From: an uncultured Pelagibacteraceae bacterium
Lineage (GTDB): Bacteria; Pseudomonadota; Alphaproteobacteria; Pelagibacterales; Pelagibacteraceae
Assembly (NCBI GenBank): GCA_902563555.1
Contig: CACEXM010000010.1
Coordinates: forward strand, 1 to 32,769
Direction of reading: 5' to 3'
Length of the DNA stretch: 32,769 nt
A model generated the notes under the pieces. The model worked only from the letters and a program-made list of their open reading frames with translations. It searched no databases and was not told the DNA's origin. Of this stretch, positions 1-6,063 are shown in pieces; the first letter of the stretch is position 1; each line of letters begins with the position of its first letter. A program made the position numbers and the translations under genes.

Positions 1-132
1 TGGAGGGCAGAAAACTCTGTAAAGCAGCGCTAAACATACAGGGTGGTCGGTTCGGCGGTAGCGCATAAAACGACGAGCCATAAAATTCTGATCTTTGCAC
101 TGTAAAAAGTGTAAAGAATCAGGGTTTTTTTT
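1..132 (+). other. GC-rich RNA-like segment ending in a terminator; partial
   Basis: Bases 1-80 are about 54% G+C, far above the AT-rich surroundings, which in such a genome usually marks a structured RNA rather than a protein gene. A local stem can be drawn between 27-31 (gcgct) and 60-64 (agcgc), and the segment runs into a strong intrinsic terminator at 88-132. It may be the 3' end of a non-coding RNA gene whose 5' part lies outside the window, or a structured leader of the gene at 133. I looked for the 3' conserved block of RNase P RNA, the SRP RNA core, a tRNA T-arm and the SAM-II/SAM-V consensus and found none, so no family is assigned. A stop-terminated reading frame at 3-68 has codon use unlike the neighbours and is judged spurious. 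Confidence 0.35.
88..132 (+). terminator. Rho-independent terminator abutting the ogt start codon
   Basis: The arm at 88-100 (ctgatctttgcac) pairs with 109-122 (gtgtaaagaatcag) through 13 pairs, with one G-T wobble and one bulged A at 117, around an 8-nt loop. It is followed by GG and eight T residues (125-132). This is the strongest intrinsic terminator seen in the window. It ends the upstream RNA-like segment, yet its T-run touches the ATG at 133, so it could also act as an attenuator for the next gene. Confidence 0.75.
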
Positions 133-411
133 ATGAAAAACCTAATTGGAACAAAATTTCAATTAAAAGTTTGGAAATATCTTATTTCTATACCTAAAGG
201 CAGCATTAAAACTTACAAACAAGTTGCAATCGCCATTAATTGTCCTAAAGCAGCCCGTGCTGTCGCAAATGCTTGTGCTAAAAACCCATATCCTCCAAAA
301 ATACCCTGTCATAGAGTGATTAGGTCTGATGGAGCTCTTGGAGGTTATTCTGGGAGGGGTGGAATCAGGCAAAAGCTCAAATTACTTAGATCTGAAAAAG
401 TATCTATTTAG
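133..411 (+). CDS. ogt: Methylated-DNA--[protein]-cysteine S-methyltransferase, single-domain form
   Basis: A 92-residue protein matching the C-terminal DNA-binding and active-site domain of O6-alkylguanine-DNA alkyltransferases, which repair O6-methylguanine by irreversible transfer of the alkyl group to a cysteine. Visible family marks are GTKFQLKVW near the N-terminus, the helix-turn-helix region with the arginine finger at Arg42 (RAV), the active-site PCHRV at 58-62 with Cys59 intact, GGY at 70-72 and a late Glu88 in the LLxxE position. The N-terminal domain of full-length Ogt/Ada is absent. The preserved Cys distinguishes it from alkyltransferase-like proteins that carry Trp there, so it may be active. 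The ATG at 133 directly follows the terminator T-run; an in-frame stop at 112-114 rules out a longer protein, and no Shine-Dalgarno sequence is visible. Naming is confident; enzymatic activity is inferred. Confidence 0.88.
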   Translation: MKNLIGTKFQLKVWKYLISIPKGSIKTYKQVAIAINCPKAARAVANACAKNPYPPKIPCHRVIRSDGALGGYSGRGGIRQKLKLLRSEKVSI

Positions 412-424
412 CGCTATTTTAAAC

Positions 425-443
425 CTTTTTTAAGTTAAAAAAG
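425..443. repeat. Short palindrome after ogt, possible terminator
   Basis: CTTTTTTAA, one central G, then TTAAAAAAG form a perfect 9-bp inverted repeat starting 14 bases after the ogt stop codon. As RNA the tip would have to open to make a loop. The T-rich left arm and the position suggest a weak terminator for ogt, but there is no GC-rich stem. Confidence 0.35.
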
Positions 444-471
444 TAAGTAAAATCAACCCTTTTTAATCCTT

Positions 472-499
472 TTATGTTATTTACTACTAAATAACATAA
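472..499. terminator. Perfect 12-bp inverted repeat, possible bidirectional terminator
   Basis: TTATGTTATTTA at 472-483 is the exact reverse complement of TAAATAACATAA at 488-499, separated by the 4-nt loop CTAC. It lies between two converging genes, where a bidirectional terminator would be useful. There is no clear T-run on either side and the stem is A/T-rich, so it could equally be a protein-binding palindrome. Confidence 0.4.
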
Positions 500-563
500 T
501 TCACCCTTTAGTTGTACCATATATTAGCCCATACTTAAAATAGACCCCTATACGGGCGTTTAA

Positions 564-734
564 ATGGTATATTCAATTAATGCATCGCTATACTATTCAA
601 CTATATCAAAGCTTTTAGAGCGCCCTACTTTTAAGCAATTTTCATTATCTCAATCGGAAAAAGGCCCTATTTTAAAGGACTATTTGATGTTTTTCATAAT
701 TTGCAATAAATCTCTACTTTTGCTCAACATATGA
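564..734 (+). CDS. Possible small ORF, 56 residues, unknown
   Basis: An ATG-started frame of 56 codons in the long spacer; the codon just upstream (561-563) is a stop. The product begins MVYSINASLYYST and ends with a hydrophobic stretch (LMFFIIC...LLLLNI) that could be one membrane-spanning segment. GGG at 554-556 is a poor ribosome-binding candidate. Nothing in it is recognised, and a frame of this length can arise by chance in such DNA. It is listed only because the rest of the spacer is otherwise unexplained. Confidence 0.15.
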   Translation: MVYSINASLYYSTISKLLERPTFKQFSLSQSEKGPILKDYLMFFIICNKSLLLLNI

Positions 735-875
735 AGGAAATTTTAACATTAATGATCCAAATTATTCAAAAATTTTATTAATTTAATTATTTATAAAATA
801 TAATAAAAACAATAGTTTACAAGCAATACTTAATGTAATACTTTATATAATAGTAAACAAATAGTACTTATTATT

Positions 876-1721
876 TTACATTTTTACTATGTTCTCTCTT
901 CTTGAGATGTAGATACCACTTAATACAATAATAAATAAACCTAAGAAAGTCCAATTATCTGGAAAATCACTAAAGAAATAATAACCTATAATTATATTTG
1001 TAATAATTTCAAAGTAACTAAATGGAGCTAATTTAGAGGCATCAGCATATTTAAGAGACAATATAAGAAAAAAATGACCTAAACATGCAAAAATACCTAT
1101 CGCAGCCATGATAGACCACTGATTAAAATTAGGTTTAACCCAAACAAATGGCATAACAAAAGATATGATTATGGCCCCTACTACACCAGTTAATAATAAA
1201 GTTAATAAAGGATTGTCTGACGTGCTCAATTTACGAGTAATAATTAAATAAAACCCATACATTACACCTGTTCCAAGGGCAGCAATACTTGCTAAATTTA
1301 TTTCAACAAAACCAGGTCTTATAACTACTAATGAACCTATAAACCCTATAATAACTGCAGACCATCTCCTAAATCCAACTCTCTCACCTAAAAAAATTGG
1401 AGAAAAAGTAGTCACAATTAAAGGAGCAACAAAAGCCAAAGTTAGTGCTTTAGCTAAAGAAATTATCGAAATTGCATAAAAAAAACAAATATTAGCTGTT
1501 AAAAGAATTATCCCTCTCGTAATTTGTAATCTTGGTTTATTAGTCAAAACAAGATTTTTTCTAAAAAATAAGAACATAATTGGAAAAGTAAATGCAACGG
1601 TAAAAAAATATCTTGCCCAAGTTATTTGTAAGACTGGGAGATCAGCACTTAGATATTTTGCAAATCCATCCATAATTGGAAGCATTACCCAGGCTAATAG
1701 ATTAAAAGTTACAGCCTTCAT
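876..1721 (-). CDS. EamA/DMT-family transporter
   Basis: A 281-residue integral membrane protein with about ten hydrophobic segments arranged as two EamA repeats (roughly residues 5-135 and 145-275), the usual length and layout of drug/metabolite transporter family permeases. The first repeat shows the family-typical WARYFF stretch and a FYAISIISLAKALTLAFVAPL segment; the second ends with the usual hydrophobic helix and a basic tail (SRREN). The substrate cannot be deduced; family members export or import amino acids, nucleosides or other small metabolites. It is the last gene of the rplM-rpsI-argC-hom cluster and starts 18 bp after the AEC transporter ends, so the two permeases are probably co-transcribed with the homoserine and arginine genes. 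Confidence 0.85.
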   Translation of the reverse strand: MKAVTFNLLAWVMLPIMDGFAKYLSADLPVLQITWARYFFTVAFTFPIMFLFFRKNLVLTNKPRLQITRGIILLTANICFFYAISIISLAKALTLAFVAPLIVTTFSPIFLGERVGFRRWSAVIIGFIGSLVVIRPGFVEINLASIAALGTGVMYGFYLIITRKLSTSDNPLLTLLLTGVVGAIIISFVMPFVWVKPNFNQWSIMAAIGIFACLGHFFLILSLKYADASKLAPFSYFEIITNIIIGYYFFSDFPDNWTFLGLFIIVLSGIYISRRENIVKM

Positions 1722-1739
1722 CTATCAAGAGGATATATA

Positions 1740-2642
1740 TTAATTAAAGTATTTTAAAGCAAAGAATACTACTATTGGAACAGTTATAAATGACATCAGT
1801 GTCGAAACAACAATAGTACTAGCGACACTATCGATAATCTTTTTAGGAGAATATATAGAAGCAACAAGATAATTAAGAACTGCACTTGGCATAGAACATT
1901 GAATTAATAAAACTCCCGCTGCAAATCCCTCTAGATTAAAATATAAAATCAAAAAATATCCAATTATAGGCCCAATAATTACTCGTCCTATAGAGGAAAA
2001 TATTGCTTTATTAAGTGAAAAGACCTTTAGTCTTGTTAAAGCAATTCCTAAAGACATCAAAATCAAAAATATTGTAGCATACATTAATAGAAAAGTAGTA
2101 TTTTCAACAAACCCTGGAAGTTCTAAATCGTAATAAAGCAAAAACACGGAAATTATTATTGCGTAAAATGGAGGGCTTTTAAGTATAACGTGTAAACTAA
2201 ATTTTCTATCAGCAAGAAATACACCTAGGGTAAAGTGGCATAAAATAATCAGAGCAGATATTGCAGCAGAAACACCAAGTCCTTGTGAACCATAAGCAAA
2301 TAGACATATGGGCAATCCCATGTTTCCAGTGTTTGGCATTGTTAATGGAGGCAATTCTCTTATTATATCTTTAGTATTTAGAAGATATAATATTATTATT
2401 CCAGTAAGCATGAAGCCAAAAATAGCTAAAGCATAATACCAAAAATAATTCAAAAAAATGTTAAAAGATATGTTTACTGGATTCAAAGCATAAATGATCA
2501 TTGCTGGAGTTCCAACATTAGCAGCAAAATTAGTGATAAAAGTAGTATCTATTTTTGGGTTTTTTTTACCTAAGTAATAACCAATACCAACAACAAAAAA
2601 AACAGGAAATAAAACCTCAAAAAGTTTTATATAAATATCCAT
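1740..2642 (-). CDS. AEC-family (auxin efflux carrier-like) transporter
   Basis: A 300-residue membrane protein with about ten predicted hydrophobic helices in two five-helix halves. The marks are FFVVGIGYYLGKK near the N-terminus, the mid-protein stretch TMPNTGNMGLPICLF and the later QCSMPSAVLNYLVA, both typical of the AEC family (bacterial malate/malonate-type permeases and YfdV-like proteins). The substrate is unknown. The ATG shares one base with the stop codon of hom (TAATG at 2640-2644 on the minus strand), which implies translational coupling to homoserine dehydrogenase. An organic-acid or amino-acid-related role is therefore possible but not shown. Confidence 0.87.
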   Translation of the reverse strand: MDIYIKLFEVLFPVFFVVGIGYYLGKKNPKIDTTFITNFAANVGTPAMIIYALNPVNISFNIFLNYFWYYALAIFGFMLTGIIILYLLNTKDIIRELPPLTMPNTGNMGLPICLFAYGSQGLGVSAAISALIILCHFTLGVFLADRKFSLHVILKSPPFYAIIISVFLLYYDLELPGFVENTTFLLMYATIFLILMSLGIALTRLKVFSLNKAIFSSIGRVIIGPIIGYFLILYFNLEGFAAGVLLIQCSMPSAVLNYLVASIYSPKKIIDSVASTIVVSTLMSFITVPIVVFFALKYFN

Positions 2643-3934
2643 TAATTATATAATCTAATTAATGTTGGAGATTTAAGAACATTTTTGTTTTTCTTAAATA
2701 TAGATAAACAATTTCGAGCATTTTTTTCTGAAGTTTTATGAGTTATGATAATTATTGTCGCTTTTTTATTTTTTTTATCTGGAGTCTGAATTATTCTTTT
2801 TACAGAAATTTTATATTTAGCCAATCTGTTTGTTATAAGGGAAAGAACACCCTGTTTGTCGTTGACCTCAAATCTAAGATATAATGAATTAGTGTAATTA
2901 TCATAATTAAATGATTTTAGAGATTTTCTTTTTTTTGAGGATAAACCAAAAGGATATTTGATATTTCCTCTCAAAATTGACAATAAATCAGAAAGTAAAG
3001 ATGATGACGTTGGACCTGGACCAGCGCCTTCTCCTTGCAAAACACTCTCACCTATTGGTTTACCCTCTATTATAACAGCATTCATTACACCATTAACATT
3101 TCCAATATAAGTATTTTTACTAACTAAACATGGATGTACAGTTTCAAATAATCTATAATTAATTATTTGAGAAATACCAAGAAGTTTAACTCTAAGGCCT
3201 AATTGTCCAGCAATTTTGATATCCTTTAAATCAATATTTTCAATACCTTGCATTATGCAATTAAATTTAGAAATTTTTGTATTGAAAGATAATGCAGATA
3301 AAATTCTAACTTTCGCAAAAGCATCAAATCCATTCAAATCAAGCTTTGGATTGCCTGGCTCAGCATAACCAAGTTGTTGAGCTTTTTGTAAAACTTCTTT
3401 AAAATTTTCGTTACTACTTTCCATTTCAGATAAAATATAATTTGTTGTCCCATTTAAAATTCCATAAACTTTATTAATTTTATTTGTAGCCAAACCTTCT
3501 TTAATTGTTCTTAAAATAGGAATCCCTCCTGCCACAGAGGCTTCAAATTCTAAATTTACTTTATTTATTTCAGCAAGTTTTGCTAAATTATCACCATGTT
3601 TTGCTATTAGAGCTTTGTTAGGTGTTATGACATGTATCTTATTTTTAAGAGCAGTTTCGACTATTTTTTTTGATATTCCATCTGACAACCCTATACATTC
3701 AAATAATATATCTATTTTTTTTTCTTTAAAAATTTGAAGTGGTTTTTTAAAAAAAATATTTTTTTGAATTTGAAATTTTCGTTTTTTATTCTTATTTCTT
3801 GCTGAAATAGCGGCAATATTAATTTTTTTTCCAGTCTTTCTCTCAATTTCTTTTTTTTTTGATCTGAGTTCATTGTAAAGATATATTCCTATCTGCCCCA
3901 AACCTATAATCGCAATATTAAAACTTTTTTTCAT
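2642..3934 (-). CDS. hom: Homoserine dehydrogenase
   Basis: A 430-residue enzyme that reduces aspartate semialdehyde to homoserine, the branch point to threonine and methionine. An N-terminal nucleotide-binding motif GLGQIG lies at 11-16 and ITPNKAL at 103-109. Then come the substrate-domain motifs SVAGGIPI (133-140), GILNGTTNYIL (158-168) and NGFDAFAK (201-208), which supplies the catalytic Asp204/Lys208 pair, and GEGAGPGPTSSS (301-312). A C-terminal ACT domain (about 351-430) is the usual site of feedback regulation. It is monofunctional, with no fused aspartokinase. It follows argC with only a 34-codon small ORF between, whose end overlaps this start by 17 bp. Homoserine made here would feed metY at 6064. 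Confidence 0.97.
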   Translation of the reverse strand: MKKSFNIAIIGLGQIGIYLYNELRSKKKEIERKTGKKINIAAISARNKNKKRKFQIQKNIFFKKPLQIFKEKKIDILFECIGLSDGISKKIVETALKNKIHVITPNKALIAKHGDNLAKLAEINKVNLEFEASVAGGIPILRTIKEGLATNKINKVYGILNGTTNYILSEMESSNENFKEVLQKAQQLGYAEPGNPKLDLNGFDAFAKVRILSALSFNTKISKFNCIMQGIENIDLKDIKIAGQLGLRVKLLGISQIINYRLFETVHPCLVSKNTYIGNVNGVMNAVIIEGKPIGESVLQGEGAGPGPTSSSLLSDLLSILRGNIKYPFGLSSKKRKSLKSFNYDNYTNSLYLRFEVNDKQGVLSLITNRLAKYKISVKRIIQTPDKKNKKATIIIITHKTSEKNARNCLSIFKKNKNVLKSPTLIRLYN

Positions 3935-4022
3935 TTCGATAAATTAAGATTCTTAATTTTTTTTTATAATTATTTATATATTTTCTATATTCGCAAGGAG
4001 TCATTAAACAACCAATTTTCAT
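3918..4022 (-). CDS. Candidate 34-residue microprotein or leader peptide between argC and hom
   Basis: The ATG (4022-4020) overlaps the argC stop codon as ATGA, the classic coupled arrangement, and the frame ends in TAA at 3920-3918, inside the first codons of hom (17-bp overlap). The product starts MKIGCLMTPCEYRKY and is strongly basic (10 Lys/Arg against 2 Glu), with two cysteines at 5 and 10. An internal in-frame ATG (Met7) is an alternative start. The frame fills the whole argC-hom gap, so it may be a real microprotein, or an uncoding frame that keeps ribosomes moving into hom. It does not look like a classic attenuator leader because it has few Thr or Met codons. No homolog is known to me. 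Confidence 0.45.
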   Translation of the reverse strand: MKIGCLMTPCEYRKYINNYKKKLRILIYRNEKKF

Positions 4023-5041
4023 ATAAGCCCAGTTTTTAAAGGAAATCCAAATCTTAGATTCATATTTTGTATACCTTGACCAGAGCCTCCCTTAATAAGA
4101 TTATCAATCGCTGATAAAATAATAAATCTATTTCTATTTTTTGTTTTGCAAACTGAGATATGGCAATTATTTGAGTTAATTACATCATTAGTACTTACTA
4201 AAGTATTGTTTTTCAATATTTTAACAAAAACATCACTATGATAATAATTTTTCAAAACACTTCTAATCTTATTTTGAGAAACATTATTTTTAGCCTCAAC
4301 ATAAATGGTACTTAAAATTCCTCTGAACATTGGTGTTAAATGAGGAGTAAAACTAAATATAATTTTCTTAGTTGAATGTTTATTTAAGGTTTGTTCTATT
4401 TCTGAATTATGTCTGTGGAAACCTACCCCATAAGCACTAATTGTTTCGTATAAATTCTTATTTCTATATTTTTTATGTACTCCTCTACCTGCTCCAGAGT
4501 ATCCTGATTTAGAGTCAATAAAAATATTATTTAATCGAATAAGTTTTTTTTGTACTAAAGGAATTAGTGGTAATAAAATTGATGTTGGATAACAACCAGG
4601 ACATGAAATTATATTAAATCTTTTAACCTCTTTTTTTGAAATTTCTGGTAATGAATAAATACTTTTTTTAATATTTTTTACAGATTTATGTTTTTTTTTA
4701 TACCATTTTAAATAATCTGAAGCTTTTTCTAATCTAAAATCAGCAGCTAAATCAATTAGTACATTATTGCTTTTTAAATAATTAGAAATTTCTTGAGCTT
4801 CACCGTTGGGAAGTGCAGTAAAAATTAGATCTACTTCACTCAAAAATCTTTTATTAAATTTCACTATTTTTGGTAATTTCTCATTAATCATAGATTTATC
4901 AAAATTAGAAATTTTTTTCCCAACAGAAGAATTTCCACAAAGATATTTAATCTTAACGTATTTATGTTTGAGTAACAATTTAACCAATTGAACTCCGATA
5001 TATCCAGTTGATCCGGCAATTAGTACATTTAGCTTGGGCAT
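4019..5041 (-). CDS. argC: N-acetyl-gamma-glutamyl-phosphate reductase
   Basis: A 340-residue NADPH-dependent enzyme of arginine biosynthesis that reduces N-acetylglutamyl-phosphate to the semialdehyde. It shows the Rossmann motif GSTGYIG at 10-16, the active-site segment SCPGCYPTS with nucleophile Cys150, KSGYSGAGR at 178-186, the HRHNSE stretch at 209-214 that carries the catalytic histidine, and PHLTPMFRGI at 233-242. The length fits the family's long (type 1) form. It lies 33 bp after rpsI, an alphaproteobacterial neighbourhood (rplM-rpsI-argC), and its TGA overlaps the ATG of the small ORF at 4022. Confidence 0.97.
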   Translation of the reverse strand: MPKLNVLIAGSTGYIGVQLVKLLLKHKYVKIKYLCGNSSVGKKISNFDKSMINEKLPKIVKFNKRFLSEVDLIFTALPNGEAQEISNYLKSNNVLIDLAADFRLEKASDYLKWYKKKHKSVKNIKKSIYSLPEISKKEVKRFNIISCPGCYPTSILLPLIPLVQKKLIRLNNIFIDSKSGYSGAGRGVHKKYRNKNLYETISAYGVGFHRHNSEIEQTLNKHSTKKIIFSFTPHLTPMFRGILSTIYVEAKNNVSQNKIRSVLKNYYHSDVFVKILKNNTLVSTNDVINSNNCHISVCKTKNRNRFIILSAIDNLIKGGSGQGIQNMNLRFGFPLKTGLI

Positions 5042-5074
5042 CTTTTATTATAACAGTTTATAATTAAAAAAAAA

Positions 5075-5512
5075 TTATCTTTTAGAAAACTGAAAACTTC
5101 TTCTTGCCTTTTTTCTTCCAGGTTTTTTTCTTTCGACAGCTCGAGAATCACGTGTAGTTAATTTTTCAGCTCTAAGAGAAGTTTTAAAATTTTCGTCAAA
5201 TAAAACTAGAGCTTTAGAGATTCCATGAACCATGGCTCCAGCTTGACCTGTAGGGCCTCCACCCTTTACATTGCACCTTACATCAAAATCAGTTGGTTGT
5301 TTGATAAGGTCAAAAGGTTTTGTTATTTGCATTTTATGATTATCACTTGAAAAGTATTCACTATAAAGTCTTCCATTAACATAAATTTTTCCGCTACCTT
5401 TTTTAACCCATACTTTTGCTATAGATGTTTTCCGTCTACCTGTAGCATATTTGCTATCTTTAAAATCTAATTTAATTTTTGTTTTCTTTTGATTTTGTAA
5501 AGAATTTTGCAT
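5075..5512 (-). CDS. rpsI: 30S ribosomal protein S9
   Basis: 145 residues ending in the invariant tail KKARRSFQFSKR, whose final Arg reaches the P-site tRNA on the ribosome. YATGRRKTSIAKVWV and the glycine-rich GGGPTGQAGAMVHGI also match S9. There is an N-terminal extension of about 20 residues (MQNSLQNQKKTK...), as in other alphaproteobacterial S9 proteins. It starts one base after rplM ends, the near-universal L13-S9 pair. Confidence 0.98.
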   Translation of the reverse strand: MQNSLQNQKKTKIKLDFKDSKYATGRRKTSIAKVWVKKGSGKIYVNGRLYSEYFSSDNHKMQITKPFDLIKQPTDFDVRCNVKGGGPTGQAGAMVHGISKALVLFDENFKTSLRAEKLTTRDSRAVERKKPGRKKARRSFQFSKR

Positions 5513-5513
5513 A

Positions 5514-5972
5514 TTAATTTCGTATAATATTCTTATTATTTAACTTATCTAATTCTAAAATTTTAGGATTTTGAGAAGTATGAGGATGATTCTCACCACT
5601 ATAAATTTTTAACTTTGTTAGCTGCTTTCTTCCTAAAACTCCTGTAGGCAACATTCTTTTTACAGCTAATTTTAATACTTCACCTGGTTTTTTTTCTTTT
5701 AGTTTTTCAGGAGTAGTTTCTTTTATTCCTCCTGGGTGTCCAGTATGTCTATAATATTTTTTATTCTGAAATTTTTTTCCGGTAAATTTTATTTGATCTA
5801 TATTTTTGACTACAACAAAATCTCCACTGTCCATATGGGGTGTGTAAGTGGTTTTATTTTTTCCTCTAATTATTTTGGATATAACTGAGGCCAATCTGCC
5901 AACCACAGCATTTGTTGCGTCAATTTCATACCATGATGAATTTAATTGGTCTTTTTTAACAAATTTAGTCAT
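5514..5972 (-). CDS. rplM: 50S ribosomal protein L13
   Basis: 152 residues. The family core is present: WYEIDATNAVVGRLAS, IIRGKNKTTYTPHMDSGDFVVV, KKYYRHTGHPGGIKE and AVKRMLPTGVLGRKQL, with the C-terminal KIYSGENHPHTSQNP. L13 is an early 23S rRNA-binding assembly protein. It heads the minus-strand cluster rplM-rpsI-argC-hom-transporters. The putative promoter at 5984-6012 leaves only a few bases of 5' UTR, so the message may be nearly leaderless. Confidence 0.98.
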   Translation of the reverse strand: MTKFVKKDQLNSSWYEIDATNAVVGRLASVISKIIRGKNKTTYTPHMDSGDFVVVKNIDQIKFTGKKFQNKKYYRHTGHPGGIKETTPEKLKEKKPGEVLKLAVKRMLPTGVLGRKQLTKLKIYSGENHPHTSQNPKILELDKLNNKNIIRN

Positions 5973-5983
5973 GATTGGCGCGA

Positions 5984-6012
5984 TTAATACTTATAAATGT
6001 CTTGTTGTCAAT
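5984..6012 (-). promoter_or_regulatory. Sigma70-type promoter for rplM
   Basis: On the minus strand a perfect -35 TTGACA (6012-6007) is followed by a 17-bp spacer and TATTAA (5989-5984) as -10. Transcription would start near 5977, about five bases before the rplM ATG at 5972. On the plus strand the same 91-bp gap must also drive metY; a weaker TTGTTG (6002-6007) with GATACT (6026-6031), 18 bp apart, would overlap the rplM -35 region. Confidence 0.5.
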
Positions 6013-6063
6013 TTATATTAATATTGATACTTACTATTTAACAATTAAAAATAAGGGCTATTT

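Larger units (their letters stand above)
412..875. other. 464-bp spacer between converging genes
   Basis: This is by far the longest spacer in the window. It lies between the 3' ends of ogt (plus) and the DMT transporter (minus). It contains a palindrome at 425-443, a perfect 12-bp inverted repeat at 472-499, a 56-codon open frame at 564-734, and an almost pure A/T stretch from about 735 to 875. A loosely repeated motif of the form GCCC(A)TA-TTTAA occurs at 527-540, 622-635 and 664-677; the last two match at 12 of 14 positions. No tRNA or recognisable protein remnant was found. Confidence 0.6.

Noticed and set aside
3..68. Open frame ending in TAA at 66-68 that could be the C-terminus of a protein (…GGRFGGSA)
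   Set aside because: Codon use is GC-rich and unlike every real gene nearby, and a strong terminator follows; a structured RNA explains the composition better. It cannot be excluded without upstream sequence.
2642..3934. Fused aspartokinase-homoserine dehydrogenase
   Set aside because: The protein begins directly with the nucleotide-binding motif and is 430 residues long, the size of a monofunctional enzyme.
5973..6063. Possible SAM-II/SAM-V riboswitch before metY, expected from related marine bacteria
   Set aside because: Only an A-rich run followed by GGG resembles the 3' part of those motifs; no conserved stem or pseudoknot partner could be drawn.
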